Shown one piece after another: positions 43,963 to 55,304 of a DNA stretch of 64,000 bases. The first letter of the stretch is position 1. Every line of letters starts with the position of its first letter. Source of the DNA: Myotis daubentonii (lineage: Eukaryota; Chordata; Mammalia; Chiroptera; Vespertilionidae); the NCBI RefSeq assembly GCF_963259705.1, contig NC_081841.1, positions 94,286,559 through 94,350,558 of the forward strand, in the 5' to 3' direction. A program made the translations under genes and the position numbers. The notes under the pieces are model-generated. The model had not been told where the DNA came from. It saw only the letters and a program-made list of their open reading frames with translations, and did not search any database.

Positions 43963-46159
43963 GGATTAATAGAGCCTAACCCCAGAGTTGGCACATGTGG
44001 GAACATGTTCAGGAGAGTTGTAAGGTACAGACCGCTCTTCAGGATCTCTGAGCATTTGAACAAGGCAGAGCTGCCTTTTCGTCCCCCCCCCCACCCCCCG
44101 CATCCCTTTTTTAATAACAAAAAAGTGAAGCAAGTACAGACTTCCCAGAGGGAAGGAAGAGCAGTGAACACATGAAACCAACATGCAACATCTCTGCTGA
44201 CTGGCAACTGGGGAGATGTGGGCTTCCGAGTAAATGCCAAGCTCTTTCTGCCTCTCGCTGAGTTTCTCGGGCTTGCAGTGCCAGAGAGATCCGTCTTTGG
44301 TCTCTCACTCACCCACAAGCAATCAGAGCTGATGGGCCAACACAGATCTCCTGTCGGACCTGTGCTGATGATTTCTGTATTTGACGATGTGTGCAGCTCG
44401 TGAAGTATTCTGTCCCTCTAAACCTCAAGGCAGCCTCCTCCAGAATTTATGTTAGACACAGAGTGACACTTGCTATCCTAAGGAATGTGTGAGATGGGCT
44501 GCCATGGAAGAAGATGGAAGATTCGCCTCACCCCAAAGTTTAAACTACAAAACTGAGATCTTCTTCAGCAACATAGAAAATACTGTACTTGCTCGACAAA
44601 CTGCTTACCTACAGTGCCAAGAGACAAGGCTGCAGAGGTCCCTAGCAGGGGGCCCCCATCCAGAGATGTCTGCATGCAGATTCACTTGGCAGGGGATGGT
44701 GAGGAAATGAAACTTGGCCAGGATTCAGGAAGGACAGTAACAATGACGGTGGAAAGGGCGGGATAGAAAAGAACTAAAGGTAGTTTTGTTTGTATAGTTT
44801 GTATAGCCCAGTAAGGAAAATAAGCAAGTAAATAGGGCTTGGCTGCTGTGGAAGGGATCGCAGCTACAAATGGAGGGATGACTTGCTCAGGACAGTCTAC
44901 CAGAGATGGCTGGTGTACCTCTTTCTCTGTGTAGAGGCCTGCTCCTCCCTTCTTCAGGCCCCCTAGTTCTTTGTTGAGGATGCAATTACATCCTCAACCT
45001 CTGCTCTGGACACTGAGCTTCTCAAAAGAGGCAGAGGCTGTGTCTTAATCATTTCTCACCCCCAGGGCGTGCCCAGTGACCACCACAGGATAAGGACTCG
45101 GAGGGAAAAGGACGACCACCATGCCTAAGCCGTGCACTCCCTCCAAGTCCATTAATCACAGGATGGGACCCATGCCAGAAATCTATGGAATTGTTCCTGG
45201 AAAGCAGGATATCTGAGGGCATCAGAACCTGACAACAGAACCCAGGAAATCTAAATGCCCGGCAACAGATGACTGAGTGTAACGGCCATGTAGTCAACTG
45301 TTTGCTCACAGCCACATCCCTAGCACACAGCCTGGATGGTGAAATGGACAGACAAACACTTATGAATTAGAGAGCCATTTTAGAGGAAGAGTCAAGAAAT
45401 GTAGGGGGCGGGGGAAAAGAAGACTGAGACAGGAGCAAGACAGAGGACGAGCTGCTCCGGAACCCCTTCCCCTCCTGCGGGCCACACCTTTTGGAGGAAC
45501 TGTCAGGACGCTGCAGGTCTGCCTCCAGCTGAACCACGGTGAACTCGTGCAGACTCCCTGGAGCTGGAGCCATGGCACAAAATCCAAGAGCTGGCTGTCG
45601 TCAGCCCTTGTCAGAGGTCACTATTGGCTACTGATCAAATATGACTGTGAAGAGAACCTCGGCTGTGTGTCCACACCCCACAAATGACAAGTAAGCATGC
45701 TGCCCTGCGCATGAACCAGTGAGACTGGACAGTTAGCTGAGCTCCGAAGAAACCGGGTCGCAGCTATGGGCCAGCCATACTACTCCGTTCCCAGCCGGGA
45801 GTACTAAAAATAAGGCTTCTAGATCATGAGGAGCCAGCTGAGAGGTATGGATGGATTGTCACAAAGCCAATACCACTCAGCACACACCACGTGCCCTGGA
45901 AACTGTGGGTCAGCTGGGCCTGGCTCTAGGAGAAAGGATGGTGCCTGCTTAGATGCCTTCAGTGACCCCTGCCCATAAGTTCTGGCAAAATAATGTCATG
46001 GAAACACTTCAGGGTTTGGTATGTGTGCCCAAATCCCATCTGGAGTTACCCAAATGCTGGGTAACCTGGAAAGAGCACTTACCTGCTGTGTACCTCAGTT
46101 TCCGCACCATAAATGGAGATAATGCACACCTTCCCAAGCAGTATGTAAGAAAATAGAGA
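43963..46159. other. Mostly unique DNA, few old repeats
   Basis: A C/G-homopolymer patch lies at 44083-44099. An L2-tail-like fragment lies about 45000-45090, and a MIR-like fragment about 46030-46130 ('cctcagtttccgcaccataa'). No exon recognised. Confidence 0.4.
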
Positions 46160-46340
46160 TGAGAGGGCTGGGGGAGGACAAAGAGGGTAAAGGGGATCCA
46201 ATACATGGTGACAGAAGATTAGACTTTGGGTAGTGAGCACACAGTGCAGTATTCATGATGAATTTTGAAGTTTTACACCTGAAACTTATGTGATTAAACA
46301 GTGTTACCCCAATAAATTTAATTTTAAAAAATTTAAAAAT
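46160..46340 (+). mobile_element. L1 3'-end fragment
   Basis: The purine-rich 'gggctgggggaggac' is followed by 'tttgggtagtgagcacac', 'ttttacacctgaaactta', 'ttaccccaataaattt' and an A-rich tail, the 3' UTR end of a laurasiatherian-type L1. 5' truncated, non-coding. Confidence 0.6.
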
Positions 46341-47196
46341 AGCTATGAAAGGTTATGAATGTAATACACATAGCATGTCTGAAAATGTTCAATAAATTGA
46401 GGCACTATTATCAATATCAATAATTATTATTATACTAAATATGATCCCAATACCCATCTAATTAATAATGTAGTTGAACAGAAAAAGATACAAGTTAACA
46501 TATAATCAATACAAAATGTCTGTGGCTCAAATTCTAAGGGTAAACATGCAGCTCCTTCTCCTCAGCTCCTTTCTCAGTCAGAGTCCCTCAGTCCTGAACC
46601 CTCTTCCTCTGCCTGATATTCCTGCATCTGACCATCCCTTCTAGTGCCCTGCACATGCTGATGACACCTAAATGGTTACCTGGGCCTGACCTGTCTTCTG
46701 AGCCCCAAGCACACATATCCAACTCCTACTTGGCATCCCCACTTGGCCACCTCAGAGGCAGCTCCAATTTCCCATGCCCCAGAGGGACTGACCTTGCCCC
46801 AGCCTCCGCCACCCCCGCCCACACACACACACACACATACCATGGCAGTGCCCTCCCCTTAGCAATAAACAGCATAAGCAGCATCCCACTGCTTACACCA
46901 GAAACCCAAGATCCACCCTTAACTCCCAGTTGTCACTTGCCCCACCTCCAACCAAACATAAGCCTTGTCCAATGACTCGCCTTCCACTTGTCCCTACCCC
47001 CACAGGACAATGCAGGTCTGCCTTGGTCCAGCCCTACATCATCTCACACTTGGCTCCTGCACCGGCCTCTAACAGAGCTCTTATTCCTGCTCCTGCCCTC
47101 AGTCCACTGCACAGAGCAGCCAACACCATCTTCTCACTCACATTGCTCTCCTACTTTAATCCCATCAGTAGCTTCCCATTTTACTGAGATTCTGAT

Positions 47197-47218
47197 TGTG
47201 TGTGTGCGTGTGTGTGCG

Positions 47219-47269
<51 letters not shown>
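47197..47269. repeat. (TG)n microsatellite, 73 bp
   Basis: TG/CG alternation with a few GCG interruptions at the left, then pure TG. Likely length-polymorphic and Z-DNA-prone. Confidence 0.95.
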
Positions 47270-47270
<1 letters not shown>

Positions 47271-47532
47271 TGCTACTCTATTTTTCTATTACAACCCAAA
47301 TTCCTAAAACAACCGCCAAGGTCCAGCATGATTGGCCCCTGGCTACCTCTCCAGCCCCATTTCCAACTATTCTCTCATTATGCTCCGACCAGTGAACTTT
47401 CAGAGCTCTTTCTCTCCTCAGAGGCTTTGTCCATGCTCTTCCCTCTGCCTGAAATGCTCTTCCACAACCCACTGTCTGACTTAGTTCTACTCATCCATGA
47501 GCTCTTGTAAATTCTTCAAAACTTCTCTTCCA

Positions 47533-47683
47533 GCCCTGGCCGGGTAGCTCAGTTGGTTTGAGCATTGTCCTAATATGCCAAAGTTGTGGGTTTGATCCCC
47601 AATCAGTGCACATATAAGAAGCAGCCAATGAATGCATAAATAAATGGAACAACAAATCAATGTTTCTCTCTCTCATATCAAAA
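47533..47683 (+). mobile_element. Ves/MEG-type SINE, different subfamily
   Basis: The head GCCCTGGCCGGGTAGCTCAG has an A-box-like start and is followed by 'gggtttgatcccc' (B box). The body 'atgaatgcataaataaatgg' and 'caaatcaatgtttctctc' differs from the other SINEs here: it lacks the 'agggggc..gcaggaggc' core. It runs into a GGA-rich tail. Confidence 0.85.
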
Positions 47684-47792
47684 AAGAAAAAGAAGGAGGA
47701 GGAAGAGGAGGAGAAGGAGGAGAGGAAAGGAAGGTAGAAGGGAGGGGAGGGAGGGAGGGAAAGCAAGAAAGCAAGCAAGAAAGAAAGAAAGT
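47684..47792. repeat. GGA/GAAA-rich purine tract
   Basis: AGGAGG, GGGA and GAAA units grow out of the SINE A-rich tail. Pure purine strand for about 100 bp. Confidence 0.9.
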
Positions 47793-48167
47793 CTAAAAAT
47801 TATCTTCTGTGTTTCTGACTGTCCCCCTACCATCTAAATGAAAGCCTCCCTCTCCATCAATATAGAGTCTCATAGCACCACTTGCCTCTCTCTCATAGCA
47901 CTCATCCTAATTTGAAGGTAAAGCTGACCCCTGAACAAAATGGGTTTGAGCCGTGTGGGTCCACTTACACATGGATTTTTTTCCCCCAATAAATACTGTA
48001 AATATATTTTCCTTATGATTCTCCTAATAAAATTTTCTTTGCTCTAGCTCACTTTATTGCAAGAATACAGTATATAAAACATATAACATACAAAATACTA
48101 GTATATGTTATCTACACTAATAAAAGACAAAGATGCTAATTGACCATACCTTCGCTATACCCACCAG

Positions 48168-48221
48168 CCAATCAGAAGAGTATGCAAGTTAACCGAACAA
48201 AGATGGCCGTTAAATTTGCAT
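48168..48221 (+). promoter_or_regulatory. CCAAT, YY1-like and octamer motifs in Helibat 5' region
   Basis: AGCCAATCAG (CCAAT at 48168-48172, NF-Y type), AAGATGGCCG (48200-48209, YY1 type) and ATTTGCAT (48214-48221, POU octamer) lie within 54 bp. The motif identities are seen in the sequence; activity is inferred. Confidence 0.4.
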
Positions 48222-48239
48222 GCTGCAGGTGGGGCAGGC

Positions 48240-48910
48240 AGCGCCAGAAGCCACCCGGGGAGGCGGAGCTGGTGATCACCCTGGCCAGGAGCCTGAGGCC
48301 TGGGCAGGGGTGGAGCTGGCGATCGTACAGGGCTGGGGGTCCTCTGCCCAGGCCTAAAGCCCCAGCCAGAGGCCTGAGGCCTGGGAAGGGGCGGAGCTGG
48401 TGATTACCCGGGGCTGGGGGTCCCCTTCCCAGGCCTAACACCCCAGCCAGAGGCCTGAGGCCTGGGTAGGCAATCAGAGAGGGTTGGGGGTCCCCAGTCC
48501 AGGCCTAATGCCCTGGCCAGAGGCCTAAGGCCTGGGCAGGGGTGGAGCTGGCGATCACCCACGCCAGAAGCCTGAGGCCTGGGCAGGGGATAAGCCTGCG
48601 ATCTGAGCAGGCTGCAGGTCCCCTGCCCAGGCCTAAGGCCCTGGCCAGAGGTCTTAGGCCTGGGCAAGGGTGGAGCCTGTGATCAGAGTGGGCTGGGGGT
48701 CCCGTGCCCAGGCCTAACGCCCCAACCAGAGGCCTGAGGCCTGGGTAGGTGATCGGAGCGGGCTGGGGTCCCCTGTCCAGGCCTAATGCCCTGGCCAGAG
48801 GTCTGAGGCCTGGGCAGGGGTGGAGCCTGTGATCGCTCGGGGCTGGGGGTCCCCTGCCCAGGCCTAACGCCTGGCCTAAGGCCTTAGGCCTGGGCAGGGG
48901 CCGAGCAGGA
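48240..48910. repeat. Helibat internal minisatellite with inverted arms
   Basis: About eight units of 75-85 bp. Each contains GCCTGGGCAGGGG-type and CCCCTGCCCAGGC-type arms separated by 'ggagcctgtgatc...gggctggggg'. Each unit is therefore a potential hairpin. Open frames through the array on both strands are repeat artefacts. Confidence 0.9.
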
Positions 48911-49100
48911 GATCAGTGTGAACTACAGAAGAAACTCCTTTTCTGACCAGTCATTGGCTAATGTCCCTGTATGCCACTGGTAATATTCTTAGTAACTTGG
49001 GTAATAAGAATCCAAGAAGGTAATGTAGGGTTTTTCCACTTCACTCCTGGAGAAAAAAACGAAGGTCTGCTGCTGGAGGGGCTAAGAAATATCATATCCT

Positions 49101-49353
49101 GCCCTAGCCAGTTTGGTTCATTAGATAATGCCTCGGCCTGCCTACCACAGGGTCTGGATTCAATTCTGACCAAAGGCATGTACCCAGGTTGCAGGCTCTT
49201 CCCTGGCTGGGGCCCAGGTCAGCACTCATGCAGGAGGCAACCAATCAAAGTGTTCCTCTCACTTTGATGTTTCTCTCTGTCTTTCCCTTTCTCTCCCACA
49301 TTCTCTAAAAATCAATGGAAACATATCCTCAAGTGAGGATAAAAAAAATAATA
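49101..49353 (+). mobile_element. Older Ves-like SINE nested in Helibat
   Basis: Head 'gccctagccagtttggttca', B-box-like 'ggattcaattc', core 'ctcatgcaggaggcaacc', tail 'ctctaaaaatcaatggaaac' plus 'atcctcaagtgaggat'. Flanks AAGAAATATCATATCCT (49084-49100) and AAGAAATGTCATATTCT (49354-49370) are a decayed 17-bp target duplication. It shows that the Helitron was already in place when this SINE landed. Confidence 0.9.
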
Positions 49354-49896
49354 AAGAAATGTCATATTCTATGAAAGACACATCTTGAAAATGCCTAAAG
49401 AAAGTTGTCATTTTTTCATGGTGAAGGGACTGGAGTCCGTGTTGATGAAAACACCTCGGTGGCTGCGGTGACTGGCAGTGGCTGCAGCAGCGGGGTGATG
49501 GGGCTGGTGCCTTCCCCTGATCAGCCCGGTTGCCTCCCACAAAGGAAGGCCAGACTGTGGCTTAGGCCTGCTCCCCAAGGAGAGCAGGGAGCAGGCTTAA
49601 GCCATCAGTAGGACATCCCCTGAGGGCTCCCAATATGTGAGAGGCGGCAGACTGGGCTGAGGGACCACCCCACACACACTAGTGCATGAATTTCGTGCAC
49701 CGGGCCCCTAGTATGTATTATATACTGTATGATACAATACAGTGTAATAGACTTTATATTATCAGTAATGCTTCCAGTTAATAGTAGAATATGATATTAG
49801 TAGTTACGTTTTGGGGGAGCCAAAAGTTACATGTGGATTTTCGATTATGTGGGGGATCTATATCCCTAACCCTTGTGTGTTCAAGGGTCAACTGTA

Positions 49897-50496
49897 CATG
49901 TTTACTTGAGTGACAATTTGCTGATTCTCCTAATAGACCATAAACCCTAGGGCAGCAGGACTGAGTCTCGTTCTCTCACTACTGTGCAGCCAGTACAATG
50001 CCTGATCAGAAGCAGGGGCACAATGAATATCTGAACAAATAAACAGGAGCTCAAAGGAGGGCGTGCATGTGTGCAGGGGCAAGCCAGCATCATTAGGAAG
50101 GGCTTCATAAGCCTTCCAATTGTATGGTCACCTCGGGCCCAAGGAACAAAGCCTCTGGACACCAATTACCTGTATGATCTCTAGCTCCTCACCCACAAAA
50201 AAAGGAGGTTGAACTAGCTGTTCTCTAAGGCTCCTGCTAGCCCCAAAATTCCCACCCTGTGAAATGGGACCCAACTTGGCTCTTGGAAAATGGTAGGACT
50301 GGACAGGCAGAGGGCAGGAGGAAGTGCATCCTGGTAGGGAATAGCTAGGTAAAGCCAGAGTACCCAGAGTGCTCATGTCCACCCACCCAGCCAAAATGAA
50401 GCTTCACAGAGAGTGAACTTGAAGGGAAAGTGAGGTTGGAGCAGAGGTGACCCTGGGTGCAATTAAAAACCCTGGATGCCAATTAAAAACCAGCAC
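49897..50496. other. Unique DNA with L2-tail-like fragment
   Basis: 49930-50045 resembles an L2 3' tail in plus orientation. CAATTAAAAACC occurs twice near 50459-50490. No gene. Confidence 0.4.
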
Positions 50497-50640
50497 AGCC
50501 TTGGCCTACTCAGTGGTTATAGCATCAGCTGTGCAATGAAGGGTCACAGATTCGATTTCCAGTCAAGGGTACGTACCTGGGTTGCAGGTTCAATCCCTGA
50601 CCCCGGTAGGGGCACGTGCAGGAGGCAACCAAAAGATGTT

Positions 50641-50692
<52 letters not shown>

Positions 50693-50783
50693 GCCTCCCT
50701 CCTTTCCACTCTCTCTAAAAATCAATGGAAAAATATCCTTGGGTGAGGAATAACAATGACAAAAACAAAAACCAAAAAAACAC
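50497..50783 (+). mobile_element. Ves-like SINE with (TC)23 tract
   Basis: A-box-like 'ctcagtggttatagcatc', B-box-like 'gattcgatttcc', core 'ggtaggggcacgtgcaggag', a (TC)23 expansion (50644-50689), then the tail 'ctctaaaaatcaatggaaaa' with the same 'atcct..gtgagga' 3' tail as the SINE at 49101. Flanking AAAAACCAGCACAG and AAAAACACCACAG may be a decayed target duplication. Confidence 0.88.
50644..50689. repeat. (TC)23 microsatellite
   Basis: Perfect dinucleotide run expanded from the SINE's CT-rich region. Confidence 0.95.
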
Positions 50784-51059
50784 CACAGGTGCTTCCCCAC
50801 CCCCTACTCCTCTCATCAGCCCCATCCCCCACACCTTACTTAGCCTATGCTTCACCAAAATGAACACACATCCTCACCTCCTGGCCTTCCCACTTGCTAT
50901 TTTCTCTGCCTGGACCACCTTTCTCCACACGTTCTGACAGGCTGACTTCCACAGTCCAGGCAGCATCAGTATTGCTCTTACTTCTGTGATGTCTGGGGAG
51001 GCAGCTTGGAGACTCTTCTTGGAGCCCCAACACACCCTGAGCCCAGCCCATCATAGTGC

Positions 51060-51190
51060 TGCCTGTTCACCGGCCTCCCTGCCCCCTGCCCCAAGACTGT
51101 GAGGTCCTTGAGAGCAAGGCTGTGTCCATCATCTTTGTATCACAACCCTTGGCATAGTGCCTATCACATAGGAGCTCTTAAATCACCACA
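51060..51190 (+). repeat. L2 LINE 3' end
   Basis: 'actgtgaggtccttgagagc', 'gtgtccatcatctttgta' and 'gtgcctatcacataggagct' are the L2 3'-terminal order. Confidence 0.65.
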
Positions 51191-52640
51191 AACACATAAA
51201 TGAAGCACTGGGGGGCTTTGTGAGAGGCTTGATGCAAAGAGCAAGAACTGCCACTCCCAAAGGACAACAGTCTCCTCTGTTGACAGGATGGGAGGGAGCA
51301 GCAGGGGCTGAGCCCTGGGAGCACAGGATGGTAGCCCACCCTGTGAGTTGCCTACCCTGGGCTCTCAGGCCCTTTTTTCCAGGAGTGTCCCTGGACACCA
51401 GCCCCATCTTTCATCCCAAGCCCAATCAGCATCCCTGTCAGATCCCTAAGAGGGCCTGGTTGGTGTGTGAGGTGTTGTGCTGGACAGACAGGTGTACCTG
51501 CACCCACAGGCATGCACATACTGAGCCATCCGAGCCTGGCAGACAGGGAGAGGTATTTGTTATTAGTACTTATCAAGGAGGGCAGAAGGCTTTGGGAGGA
51601 TGAGATAAGGCCAAGCCGCCGGACACTGGGAAGTGTGATGAGCCTGAGGTTTATTGCCATACACCAATGGAAATTTACTGACCCAGCGAATTCAATATTC
51701 CTTAGCCACTCCATAGAGGGTGCTGACTGCTTCTGAGAACAGCAATCTCTGACCCAGCGTCCAGCCAGCCTGTGAGGCCAGCTCAGTAGCTGGGAGACTT
51801 TGCTGGTTCAGAAACCACTGCCTGCTGCCTCCCCTCTTCCCTCTCTCCCTCCCCAAAGCCCGGACTGCTGCAGTAAAGAGCAGCATGTGCGTAACACCTG
51901 GAGATGCTCTAAGGAAGATGGAGCAGGAACAGTGCCCTGGATTCCACCTGCTCTGCAGGCACCAGGGGAAGGAAGCCTGTACAGGAAGAGAGTGAGAGGT
52001 GCATGAGGAGGTAGGAGGAAGACGAATTGGCCATCCCTATTGGGTAGACTTGGCTGTCTCAGAACTCACAGTCTCATAGGGCATGAAGTCACTTGTGGTC
52101 TCTGAACCTCCACTGGCCACTCTGTCAAGTGAGGCTGCAGCACTGGCCATGGTCCCATTCAGCATCTCTTCCCTCAACCCACTTCAGGCTGCCCATGTCC
52201 ATGCAGCTAAGTTATTCAAGGTGCCCCCATCTGAGAAGCAACCAGCCCTTCCCAAACTTGGAGGTATCTTTCTCCTCCCAAAGTACTTGAGGTGAAAATG
52301 GTCACATAACACACCCATGAGTCTGCTGTTTGGGCTACCAAAACTCTTCTTTCTCTCTTAGGTTGCTCTGGCAGAAAGGCATTCCTACCGTAACCCAATC
52401 ATGCACAATGTGTACCCAATCACATTTCACGAACCCAAACTTCCTCAACACGTGCCCAGAAGGCAGCCGGCACCACACACGCACCCCTGAAAGCAGAGGA
52501 GGAGCCCCTCCTGACGCAGTCTCCCAGCCCAACTCCCGCCACAGTCCACTGAACTGGGCCCTGCCTCCAGCCTTCCTCCTACTCCACCCTGCCACATGCT
52601 GCCCATCACTGTCCCGAAAGAGAGCTTTGGGTGCACCACT
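51191..52640. other. Unique DNA without a recognised gene
   Basis: No repeat or exon recognised. Open frames lack known domains. Confidence 0.4.
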
Positions 52641-52644
52641 CTGC

Positions 52645-53165
52645 CCCTTCTACTAGCTCAAATTTTTCACAGTCTTCCTAGGGATTCTACAAAAAGTCTC
52701 AAACTTGGCATTCAAGACCTTCTACCCTGTGCTTTGTTGGCCTTATTTCCCATAGTCCTGTGCCTTATGCTCCCAGCAATCAGCGTTGCTCACTGTTTCC
52801 CAGACATATCCCCACTTGTTGCTTCCATACTCTGCTCGAGCACTGCCCTCCACCTATGAGGGCTCCACCACCCATCTCTGTCTTTAGTAGATGGTTTAAG
52901 GCTCTCCCCAAATGTCATATCCTCTAAGGAGGATCCCCTGATCCTAGGGATCCCTCAAACTAAGAGGTTCTCTTCTTATTCCTATTCTCAATTTTGAGGC
53001 ACTGATTTCATTCTGCCTTGTGTCATGGTTTTGTTTGCATAAATGTCTTCCTACAAGACTCCCAAAAGCTCATGAGGGGACAAACTCACCCGTGTTCCTC
53101 TTGCAGCGACCAGCCTAACTTGATGTGTGGTGAGCACTTCAGAAATCTGACGGAAAACTGAATCC
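52645..53165 (+). repeat. L2 LINE fragment
   Basis: 'cattcaagaccttctaccc', 'tgctcactgtttcccagac', 'gcttccatactctgctcg' and 'cagcgaccagcctaac' follow L2 3' order in plus orientation. Confidence 0.6.
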
Positions 53166-53714
53166 CTCACACAGCCGCACAGCCCTCAGCCTCACCCCCG
53201 CCTTCATCATATGTACTTACCTCACCCATGTATTGGACACTCCTGACACTGCCCTTGGCCATCTGGCAGGCACTCAACTTGCAAGATCACCATTTGTCCT
53301 CCCCTTTGGAGGCCCTCTCTGGGGTCCCCCAGCAGATAGGACCATCTCCTGAGCCACCAGGAAGCTCAGATATCCAGCCTGGAGCCCAGAGAATGTGGCT
53401 GGGCTCCGTGAGACCCGATGTGTCTGGGTGGCTGTGTGTCACTCATACCCCAAGATCCAGCCCCAAGAGGCATTTCCATAGCCCAGTCAGGCCCAGTGCC
53501 AGGGCACACCTGTTCTTCCCCTCCCCCACACTGCTGCTGGAGGAAATGCCAGACCGCAGCCTCGGCCACACAGACACAGCAGGGCCAGGCACTGAGCACT
53601 GTGCTGCCCCTGAGCCTGACCATGAATGCACACTCTACTCAGCTGCCCCATCTGCCTCCTAAAAGGACAGCACAAGGCAAACACACTCATACTGCTGGGA
53701 GCCAGGCGGAATGA
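53166..53714. other. Unique DNA without a recognised gene
   Basis: A 144-codon plus-strand frame (53228-53662) contains no recognisable domain and no clear splice context. I consider it chance. Confidence 0.4.
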
Positions 53715-53905
53715 AGGGTGAGGCCCCAGCCCCAGCTCTGATACTTACTATCTGTGTGACCTGGACAGGAGGCTTACAGCTCTCTGAACACAGCACACAT
53801 TTTTTTGAATGAATGAATGAATGAATGAGCACACTTCCATTTCCTCATCTGTAAAACAGAGATGCTGAAGGACAGATGAGGCACTGCCTGGGAAACTGCT
53901 ACATC
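53715..53905 (+). repeat. MIR relic with (AATG)n expansion
   Basis: 'agctctgatacttactatc', 'gtgtgacctggacagg' and 'ttcctcatctgtaaaacag' are MIR order. A GAATG-type repeat (53807-53827) has expanded inside it. Confidence 0.65.
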
Positions 53906-55304
53906 AGGTGGACAGCACTACACTTCAGAACCTTCATCCACACACACTACAACCACCCATCACGTTTCAGATGAGACTGATATAAAGACAAATGATACTG
54001 GTTACTAATCACCAAAGGTCTCTTGAGTACCCATTCTGTGCCCATCCTGGGCTCACCACTGTGGATGGTACCAAGGAGCACTGGCCCCAAGGAGCTAATG
54101 GTCTATGTGAGGGGAGAGCAAAAAAAAAAAAAAATGAAAGGAGAACAGGTGACAGAATGCATGAACTCGTGCCAGAGTGGGCAGCACAGACTGAGTGCTC
54201 AGCGGACCTGCCCAGGGAGGCTGGCCCATCAGGGAACACTTCTTAGAGAAAGCAGGGTATATTCTGGGCTGTCCGCCTAACAACAGAAGGGAGAGGCAAG
54301 GGGTTCCAGGTGCCTGAACACCGTGAATAAAGGCGTGTGAGTCACAGCTTATTCAAGGGGCTTTTGTACTTATGATCACAGGTGACCTTCACCACACTGC
54401 TGCATAATACACAGGCAGGGAAGCCATCTGCTTATACATAAGAAAACTAACAACCAAAGAGAGGAGATGATTTTTCTAAGCTAATCAGCAGCAGACCTGA
54501 CTGGAACCTATGGCTCCTGACTTCTAAACAGAGATCGTGCCTTACACCAAGTAATTTTACCTGGGCCCAGTGCTGGCCCTGCTTTTATGTACACAGCTGA
54601 CCCCTGCACATAGAGGTGAGAGAGTGTTCATGCATGGGATGATCCAGTCAGGAACAACAGAAAGGCTCCATGTCACAGCACCATGGGGCAAGCCCTGTCA
54701 GTTCGGGGGACATACCAGCAGCTCCTAACATCAACCTGCACCAAGCCCTCAGCCAGCATGTCCCCTGTGCTCTTTTTAACTTCACACAGCATGAACACAA
54801 GTGCTTTGTCAAATGTAAGTAAGACCTGCCCTGGGAGCACAGGGCTCCTGCCCTCCCAACTACACAACCCAGGTATAGTAGGGATCACAAACCAATGTTG
54901 GGCAGATAAATGCATAACATTTCTCCAGGGGGGAAAACCATAACTTCCAGTGCTTGACTATTTCCATGGTGTAAGTACTCCCACCATGGCCATTTTCAAG
55001 CTATCAATGGCTTAAAACCAGCTTGCAAATTTTCTGATTATTTACTAATAGGCTCTTGAGAGCCAGTACAAATAAGCTCCAGCAACCCACTCTAGGAGCC
55101 CAGATCCCATTCCTGCAGAAGAAACTCTAAGGCACAGAGAAGAAACGTGCACCTTCCTGCCCCTTCTTGCCAGGAGCAAAGGTCTGGGAATAAGAATGGA
55201 AGCTGGATAAGTCATAGGGAAAGGAAGGGGTCCCCACAGGGGAAAGTCAACTGAAATTAGCTCCTGTGTTACCGTGACCCTATAATGTAAGTCACATAAG
55301 TTAC
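53906..55304. other. Intergenic/intronic DNA with old repeats
   Basis: 54010-54340 resembles an ancient LINE/SINE ('gtgcccatcctgggctcacc'), including a poly(A) run at 54119-54134. A minus-strand MIR-like relic spans about 54365-54545. No gene recognised. Confidence 0.4.

Larger units (their letters stand above)
46560..47918 (+). repeat. L2 LINE block interrupted by TG repeat and SINE
   Basis: L2-typical phrases run in order: 'tgcacagagcagccaac', 'ccatcagtagcttcccatt', 'ggtccagcatgattggccc', 'tctgcctgaaatgctctt', 'tccatgagctcttgtaaatt'. After the SINE the L2 resumes at about 47800. The interruption by a (TG)n tract (47197-47269) and by a SINE plus GGA repeat splits it into three parts. Smaller CA repeat at 46812-46836. 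Confidence 0.65.
48111..49711 (+). mobile_element. Complete non-autonomous Helibat-type Helitron (1601 bp)
   Basis: Inserted between A (48110) and T (49712), the Helitron target rule. The 5' end is TCTACACTAATAAAAG; the 3' end carries the near-palindrome GTGCATGAATTTCGTGCAC (49682-49700), an 11-nt spacer and CTAG (49708-49711). Positions 48240-48910 form a tandem array of about 75-85-bp GC-rich units with internal inverted arms, as in the copy at 1-690. The right part carries a nested SINE (49101-49353). No Rep/helicase frame; mobilised in trans by an autonomous Helitron. Confidence 0.93.
47921..49894. mobile_element. Tigger/MER2-like transposon, split by Helibat
   Basis: The outer layer of a nest. 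The left end AAGCTGACCCCTGAACAAAA (47921-47940) pairs with the right end, whose reverse complement is CAGTTGACCCTTGAACAC. TA flanks are at 47919-47920 and 49895-49896. The interior 'tgggtccacttacacatgg' and 'tttattgcaagaatacagta' matches pogo-type Tigger non-autonomous elements (MER2 group). The transposon sequence is 47921-48110 plus 49712-49894 (373 bp), interrupted by the Helitron. No transposase. Confidence 0.8.

Noticed and set aside
48140..48667. GLRPGQG-type repeat protein in the second Helibat
   Set aside because: Same minisatellite artefact; frames exist on both strands.
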